64,000 nucleotides of DNA, from NCBI GenBank assembly GCA_020635655.1, contig JACJZI010000004.1, positions 558,001 to 622,000 of the forward strand, given 5' to 3'. Below are positions 1-7,134 of the stretch, in pieces. A program made the position numbers and the translations under genes. How positions within the stretch are numbered: the stretch's first letter is position 1; each line of letters starts with the position of its first letter. The notes beneath the pieces were generated by a model. The model was given only the letters and a program-made list of their open reading frames with translations. It did no database searches and had not been told where the DNA came from. The stretch comes from Flavobacteriales bacterium. GTDB lineage: Bacteria > Bacteroidota > Bacteroidia > Flavobacteriales_F > PHOS-HE28.

Positions 1-543
1 GAATGCCTCACCAGCCGGGACACCATCAATGCCAAATTGCGCACCATTCTCGACGAGGCGAGCAACAAGTGGGGCGTCAAGGTGAACCGCGTGGAACTGC
101 AGGACATCAACCCACCACGCGACATCCGCGAGGCGATGGAGAAACAGATGCGTGCGGAGCGCGATCGTCGGGCACAGATCATTGACGCGGAAGGCAGCAA
201 GCGGGCGGCCATCCTGAACGCTGAGGGCGTTCGCGACGCCGCGATCCACCAGGCCGAGGGACAAAAGCAAGCGCAGATCCTCGAGGCCGAAGGGGATGCC
301 CAGGCCCGCATCCGGCGTGCACAGGGCGAGGCCGAGGCCATTCGCCTCGTCACCGAGGCCATCCAGGGGGCCAAGGCCGATCCTGCCAACTACCTCATCG
401 CCATGAAATACCTCGAGACCCTGGAGAACATGGTGGGCCAGGGTTCCGGTGACCGCACGGTGTTCCTGCCCTATGAAGCGAGTGGTGTGCTGAGCAGTCT
501 CGGGGGGATCAAGGAAATGCTGACGACGGCACAAGGAAGGTAG
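1..543 (+). CDS. SPFH/band 7 (stomatin-like) protein, C-terminal part
   Basis: The 5' end lies outside the window; the reading frame is open from base 1 and gives about 180 residues. The visible part is the end of the SPFH domain (a VNRVELQDINPP segment typical of stomatin/QmcA proteins), then a long charged helix rich in AEG/AEA repeats that forms the coiled coil used for oligomerisation. A short hydrophobic tail region (YLIAMKYLETLENM) follows. Stomatin-family proteins are membrane-anchored scaffolds, often partnered with NfeD proteases; no NfeD gene is visible, though one could lie upstream. Family assignment is firm; the cellular role is inferred only from the family. Confidence 0.88.
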   Translation, partial: ECLTSRDTINAKLRTILDEASNKWGVKVNRVELQDINPPRDIREAMEKQMRAERDRRAQIIDAEGSKRAAILNAEGVRDAAIHQAEGQKQAQILEAEGDAQARIRRAQGEAEAIRLVTEAIQGAKADPANYLIAMKYLETLENMVGQGSGDRTVFLPYEASGVLSSLGGIKEMLTTAQGR

Positions 544-630
544 GGAACCGCCCATCGCCCGGAACGACCGTTCCATCGGTCCCAGCCACCGTTCGGTCAT
601 CCGAAGGTGCCGGGGCACCGGCCCTGCCCT

Positions 631-638
631 TACCTTCG
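631..638 (+). promoter_or_regulatory. -7 box TACCTTCG ahead of candidate ncRNA
   Basis: TAnnTTCG-type -7 element with no start codon close behind it. It is followed within 20 bases by a series of hairpins and a terminator, so it is proposed to drive the RNA at 640-736. No clear -33 TTG is visible. Confidence 0.4.
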
Positions 639-639
639 T

Positions 640-736
640 AACGGGTTTTGGTTGGCACTGCGACCCACAGTGCAAAAAAGCGTTGTGATGGGACCAACGC
701 GGGAGGCCGGAGCGTTCGTTCCGGCCTCTTTCTTTT
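640..736 (+). ncRNA. Candidate structured small RNA (three hairpins)
   Basis: No plausible protein is encoded here. Three perfect hairpins follow each other: 655-660 with 668-673 (6 bp, 7-base loop), 680-685 with 695-700 (6 bp, 9-base loop) and 703-711 with 720-728 (9 bp, 8-base loop). The last runs into a T-rich tract and is a textbook intrinsic terminator. Read on the minus strand, the middle hairpin is followed by six T, so it could also terminate transcription coming the other way. A -7-like box at 631-638 gives a start point, predicting an RNA of about 95 bases. I do not recognise the family; it could instead be the 3' end of the SPFH transcript. Confidence 0.42.
703..736 (+). terminator. 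Intrinsic terminator
   Basis: Nine-base perfect stem (GAGGCCGGA / TCCGGCCTC) with an 8-base loop followed by TTTCTTTT. It ends either the candidate small RNA or the SPFH transcript, and insulates the helicase promoter that follows. Confidence 0.8.
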
Positions 737-767
737 CACCGGGACCCGACCGAGTGACCGGGAACCC

Positions 768-775
768 TAACTTTG
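768..775 (+). promoter_or_regulatory. -7 box TAACTTTG of the DEAD-box helicase
   Basis: Perfect TAnnTTTG element just after the terminator. Start of transcription is expected near 780, which is about 205 bases before the helicase ATG. Confidence 0.65.
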
Positions 776-984
776 CACCGCCGCCGATCGTTGGAATGAT
801 CGGTATTCGCCCCACGCGCCCGCATTCGCTTCCCAGCGACCGTCCAGGCGCCATCCCCAGCGGATCATTGTACGCCGGAACGATCGAGCGGGCGATCCAG
901 GCCTCGATATGGAACCGGAGGTTGCCGGCCCAATGACCTGCATCCCCCACATCCCCCGTCGCAGGGAATATCGCGACATTGCAC
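776..984 (+). other. Long untranslated leader of the helicase gene
   Basis: About 205 bases between the only good -7 box and the ATG at 985, with no convincing ORF. Long 5' leaders are known for cold-regulated DEAD-box genes such as E. coli csdA; whether this one is regulatory is inference. Confidence 0.45.
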
Positions 985-2571
985 ATGAACGAACACATCA
1001 CGTTCGACAAGCTGGGTCTGGTCCAGCCCCTGCTGAAGGCCCTGCATGAAGAGGGCTACGAGACCCCGACCCCCATTCAGGCCCAGGCCATACCGACCCT
1101 GTTACAGGGGCGCGACCTGCTCGGCTGCGCACAAACAGGCACCGGCAAGACCGCCGCCTTCGCACTGCCGATCCTGCAACGGCTGCATGACCACCCTTCC
1201 GCACCCGGTCGTCCTGCGATCCGCGTGCTCGTGTTGACACCGACACGTGAGCTGGCGATCCAGATCGACGAGAGTTTCGCCGCTTACGGTCGTCATCTCC
1301 GGCAGAAACATGTGGTGATCTTCGGTGGTGTGGGACAGAAGCCTCAGACCGATGCCCTGCAGCGCGGGGCGCACATCGTGGTGGCCACACCCGGCCGCCT
1401 GCTCGACCTGATCGGCCAGGGCTTCGTCGACCTGAAGCACCTGGACACCTTCGTGCTGGACGAGGCCGACCGCATGCTGGACATGGGATTCATCCATGAT
1501 GTGCGCAAGGTGATCGCCCGGTTGCCGGCCCGACGACAGACCTTGTTGTTCAGCGCCACCATGCCACCCGAGATCGCCAAACTGGCGCAGACCATCCTGC
1601 ACGACCCCGAGAAGGTGGAGGTCACTCCCGTGAGCAGCACTGCCGAGACCGTGGAGCAGGTCGTTCACTTCGTGGAAAAAGCGGACAAGAACAAATTGCT
1701 CGTGCACCTTCTCCAAGGTGACGCGATCCGCGAGGCCCTGGTGTTCACCCGGACCAAACATGGCGCGAACAAGGTGGCCAAGGTGCTGGTACAGAACGGC
1801 ATCCAGGCCGAAGCGATCCATGGCAACAAGAGCCAGACCGCGCGTCAGACCGCCCTTCGCAATTTCAAGGCAGGCAGGACCCGGGTCCTCGTTGCCACCG
1901 ACATCGCCGCAAGGGGTATCGATATCGACGGGCTCGGCCATGTGATCAACTTCGATCTGCCCAACGTGCCGGAGACCTATGTGCATCGCATCGGACGCAC
2001 GGGGCGTGCGGGTGCCAGCGGGCGGGCCATCTCCTTCTGTGACAGTGAGGAGCGGGCCTATCTGCGCGATATCACCCGCTTGATCGGAAGCCAGGTACCT
2101 GTGGCGGGAGCCGTGGGACCGGCCCTGCCCGAACTGCAAAAAGGCCCTGCGCCCGATCAGGTCCGGCGGCACACCCAAAAAGGTCACGTTCCCAGGAACG
2201 GCAGGGACCAGGCGCAGCGAAAAGATCGCAGTCCAGGACGAACCAGGACCAAGAACAGATCGGAGCGCCCCCACCGAGGACCTGCGCAAGGCCAACGCGC
2301 GGAAAAGAACACGGGGCGCCCGACCGGACCCAGGCCGGACAGCGCGAATCCCAAGCACCCGCACCGGGGGGGAACGGGAACACGCACCCACGAGGATCGC
2401 CAACGGACCGATAAGGATGACCAGTCCCGTGCCCGGACGTACGACCGGATGATGCAGGAGCTCTTTGGAGAGCCGCTTCCCAGCCCCAAGGGCAACGGCG
2501 GTGTGGAACGATCCGATGGGAAACCGAAGCAACGGAAAGGAAGAGGCCGCGGACGGGGTCCGCGAAGGTGA
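985..2571 (+). CDS. rhlE: DEAD-box RNA helicase, RhlE type
   Basis: 528-residue ATP-dependent RNA helicase. Helicase motifs are intact and in order: Q motif PTPIQ (28-32), Walker A AQTGTGKT (49-56), PTREL (86-90), TPGR (135-138), DEAD (159-162), SAT (190-192), then ARGIDI and HRIGRTGRAG in the second RecA domain. From about residue 375 the protein becomes a long Arg/Lys/Gln-rich, low-complexity tail that probably binds RNA. The ATG at 985 is chosen; a TTG two codons upstream is less likely. RhlE-type enzymes act in ribosome assembly and RNA turnover, often at low temperature. It is monocistronic and may be controlled through its long leader. Confidence 0.93.
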   Translation: MNEHITFDKLGLVQPLLKALHEEGYETPTPIQAQAIPTLLQGRDLLGCAQTGTGKTAAFALPILQRLHDHPSAPGRPAIRVLVLTPTRELAIQIDESFAAYGRHLRQKHVVIFGGVGQKPQTDALQRGAHIVVATPGRLLDLIGQGFVDLKHLDTFVLDEADRMLDMGFIHDVRKVIARLPARRQTLLFSATMPPEIAKLAQTILHDPEKVEVTPVSSTAETVEQVVHFVEKADKNKLLVHLLQGDAIREALVFTRTKHGANKVAKVLVQNGIQAEAIHGNKSQTARQTALRNFKAGRTRVLVATDIAARGIDIDGLGHVINFDLPNVPETYVHRIGRTGRAGASGRAISFCDSEERAYLRDITRLIGSQVPVAGAVGPALPELQKGPAPDQVRRHTQKGHVPRNGRDQAQRKDRSPGRTRTKNRSERPHRGPAQGQRAEKNTGRPTGPRPDSANPKHPHRGGTGTRTHEDRQRTDKDDQSRARTYDRMMQELFGEPLPSPKGNGGVERSDGKPKQRKGRGRGRGPRR

Positions 2572-2585
2572 GGTGGCGTCGGGCC

Positions 2586-2593
2586 TACCTTTG
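2586..2593 (+). promoter_or_regulatory. -7 box TACCTTTG, 4 bases before ATG
   Basis: Perfect element ending 4 bases before the ATG at 2598. This fixes that start over the upstream in-frame codons and implies a leaderless message. Confidence 0.75.
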
Positions 2594-2597
2594 TCAT

Positions 2598-2912
2598 ATG
2601 CCCGAAGCGATCTCCTACGATACCTTATCCCAGGCCGTGAACGACCTGCAACGCCGGGGTTACGTTGATGAACTGGAACTGGCCGGAACGCACATTGCCT
2701 GTCGTGCGCGCGCCATCGAATTGGACCCGGATGCCTTCGTGATCGATGAGTTCCATCGGTTCGAAGGTGAGACCGACCCCTCGGACGAGAGCATCGTGTA
2801 CGCGATCTCGGCCGGATCAGCCGGCATTCGCGGCATTCTGATCAACGCCTATGGTCCTTACGGCTCCGAAGTGACCCAGGCGATGGTGCGCAAACTGACC
2901 GTGCACCGCTGA
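2598..2912 (+). CDS. Small conserved Bacteroidota protein of unknown function
   Basis: 104-residue soluble acidic protein beginning MPEAISYDTLSQAVNDL. Close relatives are widespread in Bacteroidota and are often mislabelled phosphoribosylpyrophosphate synthetase in databases; at about 100 residues with no PRPP-binding loop it cannot be that enzyme. The fold looks like a compact alpha/beta domain (a YDTL helix followed by strands around IACRARAI and FVIDEFHRF). It sits alone between the helicase and a convergent desaturase-family gene. Function unknown. The start is set by the promoter 4 bases upstream. Confidence 0.82.
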   Translation: MPEAISYDTLSQAVNDLQRRGYVDELELAGTHIACRARAIELDPDAFVIDEFHRFEGETDPSDESIVYAISAGSAGIRGILINAYGPYGSEVTQAMVRKLTVHR

Positions 2913-2915
2913 GGA

Positions 2916-3911
2916 TCACGCACGAACGGCTTCCACTGGCTTTGGGGGCGGGGGCACCTCGCTGGCGCGTCCGTCCCGCATTTCGCGCTGCAACTGCTTG
3001 CTGGTCTTCGTGCTCCCGTCATGGCTCCAACCCGGGGGGCCGAAGATGTACATCAGTTTCGCTCTCCAGGTGGGTGCCCGCTTGACATCTTGCCATATCT
3101 CCTGGAACTCGAAGAGATTGTGTTTCACCGGATCATAGCTGTCCGGGTCGTGCGAAATGCCATACTTGGCCTTCACACCGGGGATCGGTTCCTGCCAGGT
3201 GCCGTACAGTTGGTCCCAGATGGTGAGGATGCCACCATGGTTCCGATCAAGGTATTCCGTGTTGCTGCTGTGGTGGACCACATGGACATAGGGTGTGTTG
3301 AAGATCTTCTCGAACCACCCGAGAGAAGGGACCAGTTGCGAATGCAGGAAGAACTGATAGAACGAGTTCGCGACCATGCACGTCACGATCATGATCGGCT
3401 CAAAGCCCAGCAAAGGCATCCAAAGCCAGTAGACCGGTTTGAACAGGTTGATGAACCACCCGTTGCGGATGCTCACCGTCAGATTGAACTGACGCCCGGA
3501 ATGATGCGGCAGATGCGCCGCCCATAGCAGCCGCACATTGTGCGCGATCCGGTGGTGCCAGTAGAAGTTGTGGTCATCGGCCAGGAAGGCGATCACCCAG
3601 ACGTACCAGGCCCACCCCAGGGAACTGTAACCAAAATGCGCCTGTCGGAACGGTTCGGCCCAGTGGAAAAGGAACAGGTATACCGATACCTCGAACACAC
3701 CGGTGACCACCTTCACGATCGTGGCACCAGCCCCCATGACGAACCCGGACAGGCTCTCCTTCAGGTCATAGAGGTCCTTGGCCTTGAGGTACTCGATCAC
3801 GATCAGGAGCACGAATACCGGATACAGGTAGCGCAGGCCGATACCCTCGATGGGTATTTCCGGCAATTGGCGCTTCATCTCCAGCCAGGATTCTATCAGA
3901 TCGAAGGACAT
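2916..3911 (-). CDS. Sterol desaturase / fatty acid hydroxylase family membrane protein
   Basis: 331-residue integral membrane di-iron oxygenase. The three histidine clusters of the family are present: HRIAH (about 120-124), HLPHH (133-137) and HVVHH (210-214), with a further NH motif downstream (SSNTEYLDRNHGG). Four or more hydrophobic segments flank them. The family hydroxylates or desaturates sterols, carotenoids, fatty acids or alkylglycerols; the substrate cannot be read from sequence. The tail is Pro/Lys-rich and cytoplasmic. The ATG at 3911 is preferred over a TTG at 3920. It is convergent with the 104-residue protein, 3 bases apart, and divergent from the PhoD-like gene. Confidence 0.9.
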   Translation of the reverse strand: MSFDLIESWLEMKRQLPEIPIEGIGLRYLYPVFVLLIVIEYLKAKDLYDLKESLSGFVMGAGATIVKVVTGVFEVSVYLFLFHWAEPFRQAHFGYSSLGWAWYVWVIAFLADDHNFYWHHRIAHNVRLLWAAHLPHHSGRQFNLTVSIRNGWFINLFKPVYWLWMPLLGFEPIMIVTCMVANSFYQFFLHSQLVPSLGWFEKIFNTPYVHVVHHSSNTEYLDRNHGGILTIWDQLYGTWQEPIPGVKAKYGISHDPDSYDPVKHNLFEFQEIWQDVKRAPTWRAKLMYIFGPPGWSHDGSTKTSKQLQREMRDGRASEVPPPPKPVEAVRA

Positions 3912-3972
3912 GCGGTTCAAGGTCAGGGAACGTGCGGAGGACCATCGGGACCCCGGCGTTCTTGATGCTCGG

Positions 3973-3980
3973 CGAATGTA
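3973..3980 (-). promoter_or_regulatory. -7 box TACATTCG of the desaturase-family gene
   Basis: TAnnTTCG element on the minus strand, about 60 bases before the ATG at 3911, so this gene would have an ordinary leader. Confidence 0.45.
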
Positions 3981-4026
3981 AGGCCCGAGCCCGTATGCGG
4001 ACCTGACGAAGGTCGATCCGGCGGAG

Positions 4027-4034
4027 TATCATTG
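4027..4034 (+). promoter_or_regulatory. -7 box TATCATTG, 4 bases before ATG
   Basis: One mismatch to TAnnTTTG; it ends exactly 4 bases before the phosphatase ATG at 4039. Confidence 0.5.
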
Positions 4035-4038
4035 TGTC

Positions 4039-5340
4039 ATGCGTCACCTCGCGCTCATTCCGCTTCTTGTGGTCTCCTCCCTGGTCGCTCAAGTCCCGGT
4101 CAACGGACCGATGCCCGGTCACATCGACTTCTTTGCCGCTCGGATCTGGCTGCAATGCCATCAACAATGCCGCGCCCGGTTGGATTACTGGCCCACGGAC
4201 AGGCCGGACAGCATCCTGAGCTCCGAGGAACAGCAGAGCGACCCGGAGAAGGCGAATGCCATGACGTTCACACTGGACCGATTGCAACCCGGGACACGGT
4301 ACGCCTACAAGGTCATGGTCGATGACAGGATGGTCGATCTGGACGGTCCGCTCGAATTCCGGACACGGACGCTATGGAAGTACCGCACCGATCCGCCCGA
4401 CCTGGTCGTCGCCACCGGCTCCTGTGCCTATATCAACGAACCCGCCTACGACAGGCCGGGAAGACCGTACGGCGATGGGTACGCGATTTTCGACGCGATC
4501 GCCGACGCGAGGCCCGATCTCATGATCTGGCTGGGGGACAACATGTACCTCCGGGAGCCGGATTGGGGTACCTGGCAGGGTTACATGCACCGCTATACGC
4601 ACCTGCGTTCACTGCCCGAACTGCAGAAGTTGCTGCGTTGTACCGAGCACTATGCGATCTGGGACGACCATGATTTCGGACCGAACGACGCCGATGCCAC
4701 CTGGGTGCATGCACCCATGGCACGCGACGCGTTCGCCCTTTTCTGGCCGAACCCGACCTACGGAGCACCCGGGGTCCCTGGTATCACCACCATGTTGAGC
4801 GATGCGGACGTCGACCTCTTCCTGCTGGACGATCGCAGCTTTCGGGTGCCCGCTGAAATGGTGACCGCGAAGCCCACCATGCTCGGTCAGGCCCAGATCG
4901 ACTGGCTCGTGCAGGCATTGAAATACAGTGATGCGACCTGGAAGGTGATCGCCTTGGGCAGCGAATTCCTCAGCACTGCGGCCGTTTTCGAGAACTATTC
5001 CACCTTCCCCGATGAAAGAGCCCAGCTCATTGACCGCATTGACAGGGAAGGGATACGTGGCGTGGTGTTCATCACCGGGGACAGGCATTTTTCCGAACTC
5101 TCCAAACTGGACCTGCCGGACGGAAGGTGGATCCTGGACCTCACCAGTTCCCCCCTCACCTCCGGCCCCTATCATGGGGATGAGCGGAACGCGCTCAGGG
5201 TACCCGGCACCTACTATGATCAGCGCAATTTCGCCTTGCTACGCTTTGCAGGACCGTCAGACGCGCGCAAGCTCACCATCGAGGCGCACGCCACGGATGG
5301 GAGCCTGGTCTGGTCACGAACGTTCGATGCGCCGGAATGA
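4039..5340 (+). CDS. PhoD-like exported phosphatase / metallophosphoesterase
   Basis: 433 residues with an N-terminal signal peptide (hydrophobic LALIPLLVVSSLVAQ). A fibronectin-like N-terminal domain precedes a PhoD-type catalytic domain. Metal-binding motifs are visible: ATGSCAY, WLGDNMY (about 163-169), IWDDHDFG (about 206) and GDRHFSEL (about 346). PhoD enzymes hydrolyse phosphodiesters and monoesters in the periplasm or at the surface with Ca/Fe cofactors. A phosphate-starvation role would fit the PhoB-type regulator 7 kb away, but nothing seen links them. It is followed convergently by marR after 4 bases. Confidence 0.9.
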   Translation: MRHLALIPLLVVSSLVAQVPVNGPMPGHIDFFAARIWLQCHQQCRARLDYWPTDRPDSILSSEEQQSDPEKANAMTFTLDRLQPGTRYAYKVMVDDRMVDLDGPLEFRTRTLWKYRTDPPDLVVATGSCAYINEPAYDRPGRPYGDGYAIFDAIADARPDLMIWLGDNMYLREPDWGTWQGYMHRYTHLRSLPELQKLLRCTEHYAIWDDHDFGPNDADATWVHAPMARDAFALFWPNPTYGAPGVPGITTMLSDADVDLFLLDDRSFRVPAEMVTAKPTMLGQAQIDWLVQALKYSDATWKVIALGSEFLSTAAVFENYSTFPDERAQLIDRIDREGIRGVVFITGDRHFSELSKLDLPDGRWILDLTSSPLTSGPYHGDERNALRVPGTYYDQRNFALLRFAGPSDARKLTIEAHATDGSLVWSRTFDAPE

Positions 5341-5344
5341 AGGA

Positions 5345-5797
5345 TCAACCGCGCAACTTGTCCAAAGCCACGTTCACGGCGCCGGCCTCGACCTCCGATA
5401 TCCGCTCCTCCAGTTCCTTGAGCAGGGGGCGGATGCGCCGATCCAGCCGTGCCAGCAGGTCCATGCCTGCTGGCGTGATGCTCACGTGGACCACGCGCCG
5501 GTCCTCCTCACAACGGTCCCGATGGACCAGGGCCCGGGCGATCAACTTGTCGGTCAGTCGGGTCGCGTTCGGTGAGCGCTCGATCATCCGGGCCTTCACC
5601 TGATGCATGCTCATCCGCTTGCCCCTCGCTCCACGCAGGATGCGCAGGATGTTGTATTGCTGCATGCTGATCCCATCCGGTGCAAGCGCATGCAGGTGTT
5701 GCGCCTTGAACCAGTTCGCCGTGAACAACACGTTGAGCAACGCCTTGTGTTGTTCACTCTCGAACCGACTAACGAGTTCGTCCTCGATGCGCGCCAT
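5345..5797 (-). CDS. MarR family transcriptional regulator
   Basis: 150 residues with the winged-helix MarR architecture: N-terminal dimerisation helices, a helix-turn-helix around QQYNILRILRGARG to ERSPNATRLTDKLIARALV, and a wing with DRRVVHVSITPAG. The start at 5797 is fixed by a -7 box 4 bases upstream; an upstream in-frame extension to 5854 is rejected because it would include the promoter. It diverges from the exported methyltransferase-like lipoprotein gene, 87 bases between starts, so that gene is a candidate target. Ligand unknown. Confidence 0.92.
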   Translation of the reverse strand: MARIEDELVSRFESEQHKALLNVLFTANWFKAQHLHALAPDGISMQQYNILRILRGARGKRMSMHQVKARMIERSPNATRLTDKLIARALVHRDRCEEDRRVVHVSITPAGMDLLARLDRRIRPLLKELEERISEVEAGAVNVALDKLRG

Positions 5798-5801
5798 GGG
5801 G

Positions 5802-5809
5802 CGAAAATA
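5802..5809 (-). promoter_or_regulatory. -7 box TATTTTCG of marR
   Basis: Ends 4 bases before the MarR ATG (5797), predicting a leaderless message. Confidence 0.7.
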
Positions 5810-5855
5810 GGCCGGCGTGCGCTTCAGACTTCTTGAGGCGGAAAGACCGAACACC

Positions 5856-5863
5856 TACTTTTG
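5856..5863 (+). promoter_or_regulatory. -7 box TACTTTTG of the methyltransferase-like lipoprotein
   Basis: Perfect element, 21 bases before the ATG at 5885. It lies in the short divergent region shared with marR. Confidence 0.65.
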
Positions 5864-5884
5864 CCCGACCACAATGGACCGGCC

Positions 5885-6589
5885 ATGAATAGATCGATCC
5901 TCCTCCTGGTGATAGCCTTGGCCGCGTGTCGGAACACGGGGTCCCCGGATGCGGCCCAGAACGACCCGTCCGCTCCGAACAAGGTCGTTCCCACCCAGGA
6001 GCATGAAATGCCCTCCGACCCGTTCGCTCTACCCGAAGATGAATGGCGGAAGCCCGACGACCTGCTGACGACGATCCGTTCGGTTGCCGGACATACAGTT
6101 GGGAACGTCATGGCCGGCGACGGATATTATGCCTTTCAATTCGTAAAGGCCGGTGCACGCGTCATCGCCACTGACCCGGACCCGGCGAACATCGCCGCGA
6201 TCGAGGCACGAAAAAAGGATTTGGGCATAGGGGACGATCGATTGGAGACCCGCCTGACGAACGGCACCGGGACGGGCCTCCGTTTCGCTGAGGTGGACGA
6301 GATGTTCACAAGCTATCCCTACATGCTCCTCGGCATGGACAAGGCATCGCGCGTGGCCTGGGTAAGGACGGCGCGTGAGGCCATCAAGCCCCCCCGTTTG
6401 GTGATCCTGGTCGATTTCATGGCGGGTGTCGTCACTCCGAAAGGCATCGGTACGCCCATGGACCAGCGGATCGAGGTGAACACGCTGATGGACGAACTGG
6501 GCGAAGCCGATTGTTCCGACGTGGGGGCCTACTCGAAGCCGCTCCCCTATCAGTTCATCATGCTGGCGCTGGACTACGAAGGGGACTAG
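5885..6589 (+). CDS. Exported lipoprotein with class I methyltransferase-like domain
   Basis: 234 residues. The N-terminus is a clear lipoprotein signal (MNRSILLLVIALAAC, lipobox Cys at 15). After a low-complexity linker comes a Rossmann-like segment: GNVMAGDGYYAFQFV, where a class I SAM-methyltransferase has its glycine loop, then RVIATDPDP with the acidic residue that normally binds the ribose. The glycine loop is degenerate (AGDGYY rather than GxGxG). A SAM-dependent enzyme outside the cytoplasm would lack its cofactor, so the domain may bind another ligand. It is divergent from marR. The stop TAG overlaps the stop of the opposite gene within the palindrome CTAG. Confidence 0.78.
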   Translation: MNRSILLLVIALAACRNTGSPDAAQNDPSAPNKVVPTQEHEMPSDPFALPEDEWRKPDDLLTTIRSVAGHTVGNVMAGDGYYAFQFVKAGARVIATDPDPANIAAIEARKKDLGIGDDRLETRLTNGTGTGLRFAEVDEMFTSYPYMLLGMDKASRVAWVRTAREAIKPPRLVILVDFMAGVVTPKGIGTPMDQRIEVNTLMDELGEADCSDVGAYSKPLPYQFIMLALDYEGD

Positions 6590-7020
6590 TTGAGGCTTTC
6601 CCCCGTCGCACCAGGCCCCGTATCCGTATCCGCTCCCCGCTGTTCCGGGACCCCCTTGTACCCGAAGAACATGTTGGCCCAGATCGTCTTGCTGACCGCA
6701 TAGAGCAACGGGCCGAGCAGGAACAGGCCCGCGAGCACGCTCCCGATCAGTAGTCCGGTGCTGGCTTCCTTCACAAGAACGGACACGGCAACATAGATCG
6801 TCACGAAAGTGGCCACTGCCAGCCCATATGCCACGTACATGGCCCCATAATAGAACCCGGGCTCCCGACTGAACGAACGATGGCAGACCGGGCATCGGGG
6901 CAGGACCTCACCGGCTGTGCGCAACGCATAAGGGTTCCTGTTCACGAAGAACTCCCCCTCATGGCAATGCGGACATTTGAACCGGATCATGCTGTACAGC
7001 TTCTGTCCCTTCTTCAACAT
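6586..7020 (-). CDS. DUF983 family membrane protein with zinc ribbon
   Basis: 144 residues. A four-cysteine zinc-ribbon-like N-terminus (C16xxC19 and C43xxC46) is followed by PGFYYGAMYVAYG and two transmembrane segments (about 60-85 and 90-115), the usual DUF983 layout. Function is not established; the family often lies near respiratory or cytochrome oxidase assembly genes elsewhere, which is not the case here. The start at Met 7020 is preferred over the longer ORF because the family begins near MLKKGQKLYS. A weak GATCTTCG box lies just upstream. Confidence 0.85.
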   Translation of the reverse strand: MLKKGQKLYSMIRFKCPHCHEGEFFVNRNPYALRTAGEVLPRCPVCHRSFSREPGFYYGAMYVAYGLAVATFVTIYVAVSVLVKEASTGLLIGSVLAGLFLLGPLLYAVSKTIWANMFFGYKGVPEQRGADTDTGPGATGESLN

Positions 7021-7086
7021 GGGGTGCGAAGATCGGCAGCAGGGACGCAGAACGTGGTGATGTGGATCACATGGGTCGAATAGCAA

Positions 7087-7110
7087 GGAAGGAGGGTCAC
7101 CCCTCCTTCC
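7087..7110 (-). terminator. Terminator after the OmpA-family gene
   Basis: Perfect 10-base stem (GGAAGGAGGG / CCCTCCTTCC) with a 4-base loop, 25 bases past the ompA-type stop. The T tract on the minus strand is weak (TTGCTATT). Confidence 0.6.
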
Positions 7111-7134
7111 TCTGTGTACGGGTCCACCCGGACC

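Noticed and set aside
1102..2532. 476-residue minus-strand ORF opposite the helicase
   Set aside because: High-GC shadow frame; the plus strand has all DEAD-box motifs and this frame has none.
2598..2912. Labelling the 104-residue protein phosphoribosylpyrophosphate synthetase
   Set aside because: Far too short and lacking PRPP-binding or catalytic motifs; a propagated database error.
5874..5888. ATG at 5874 as start of the methyltransferase-like lipoprotein
   Set aside because: It is followed by a stop after four codons; ATG 5885 opens the real frame with the lipobox.
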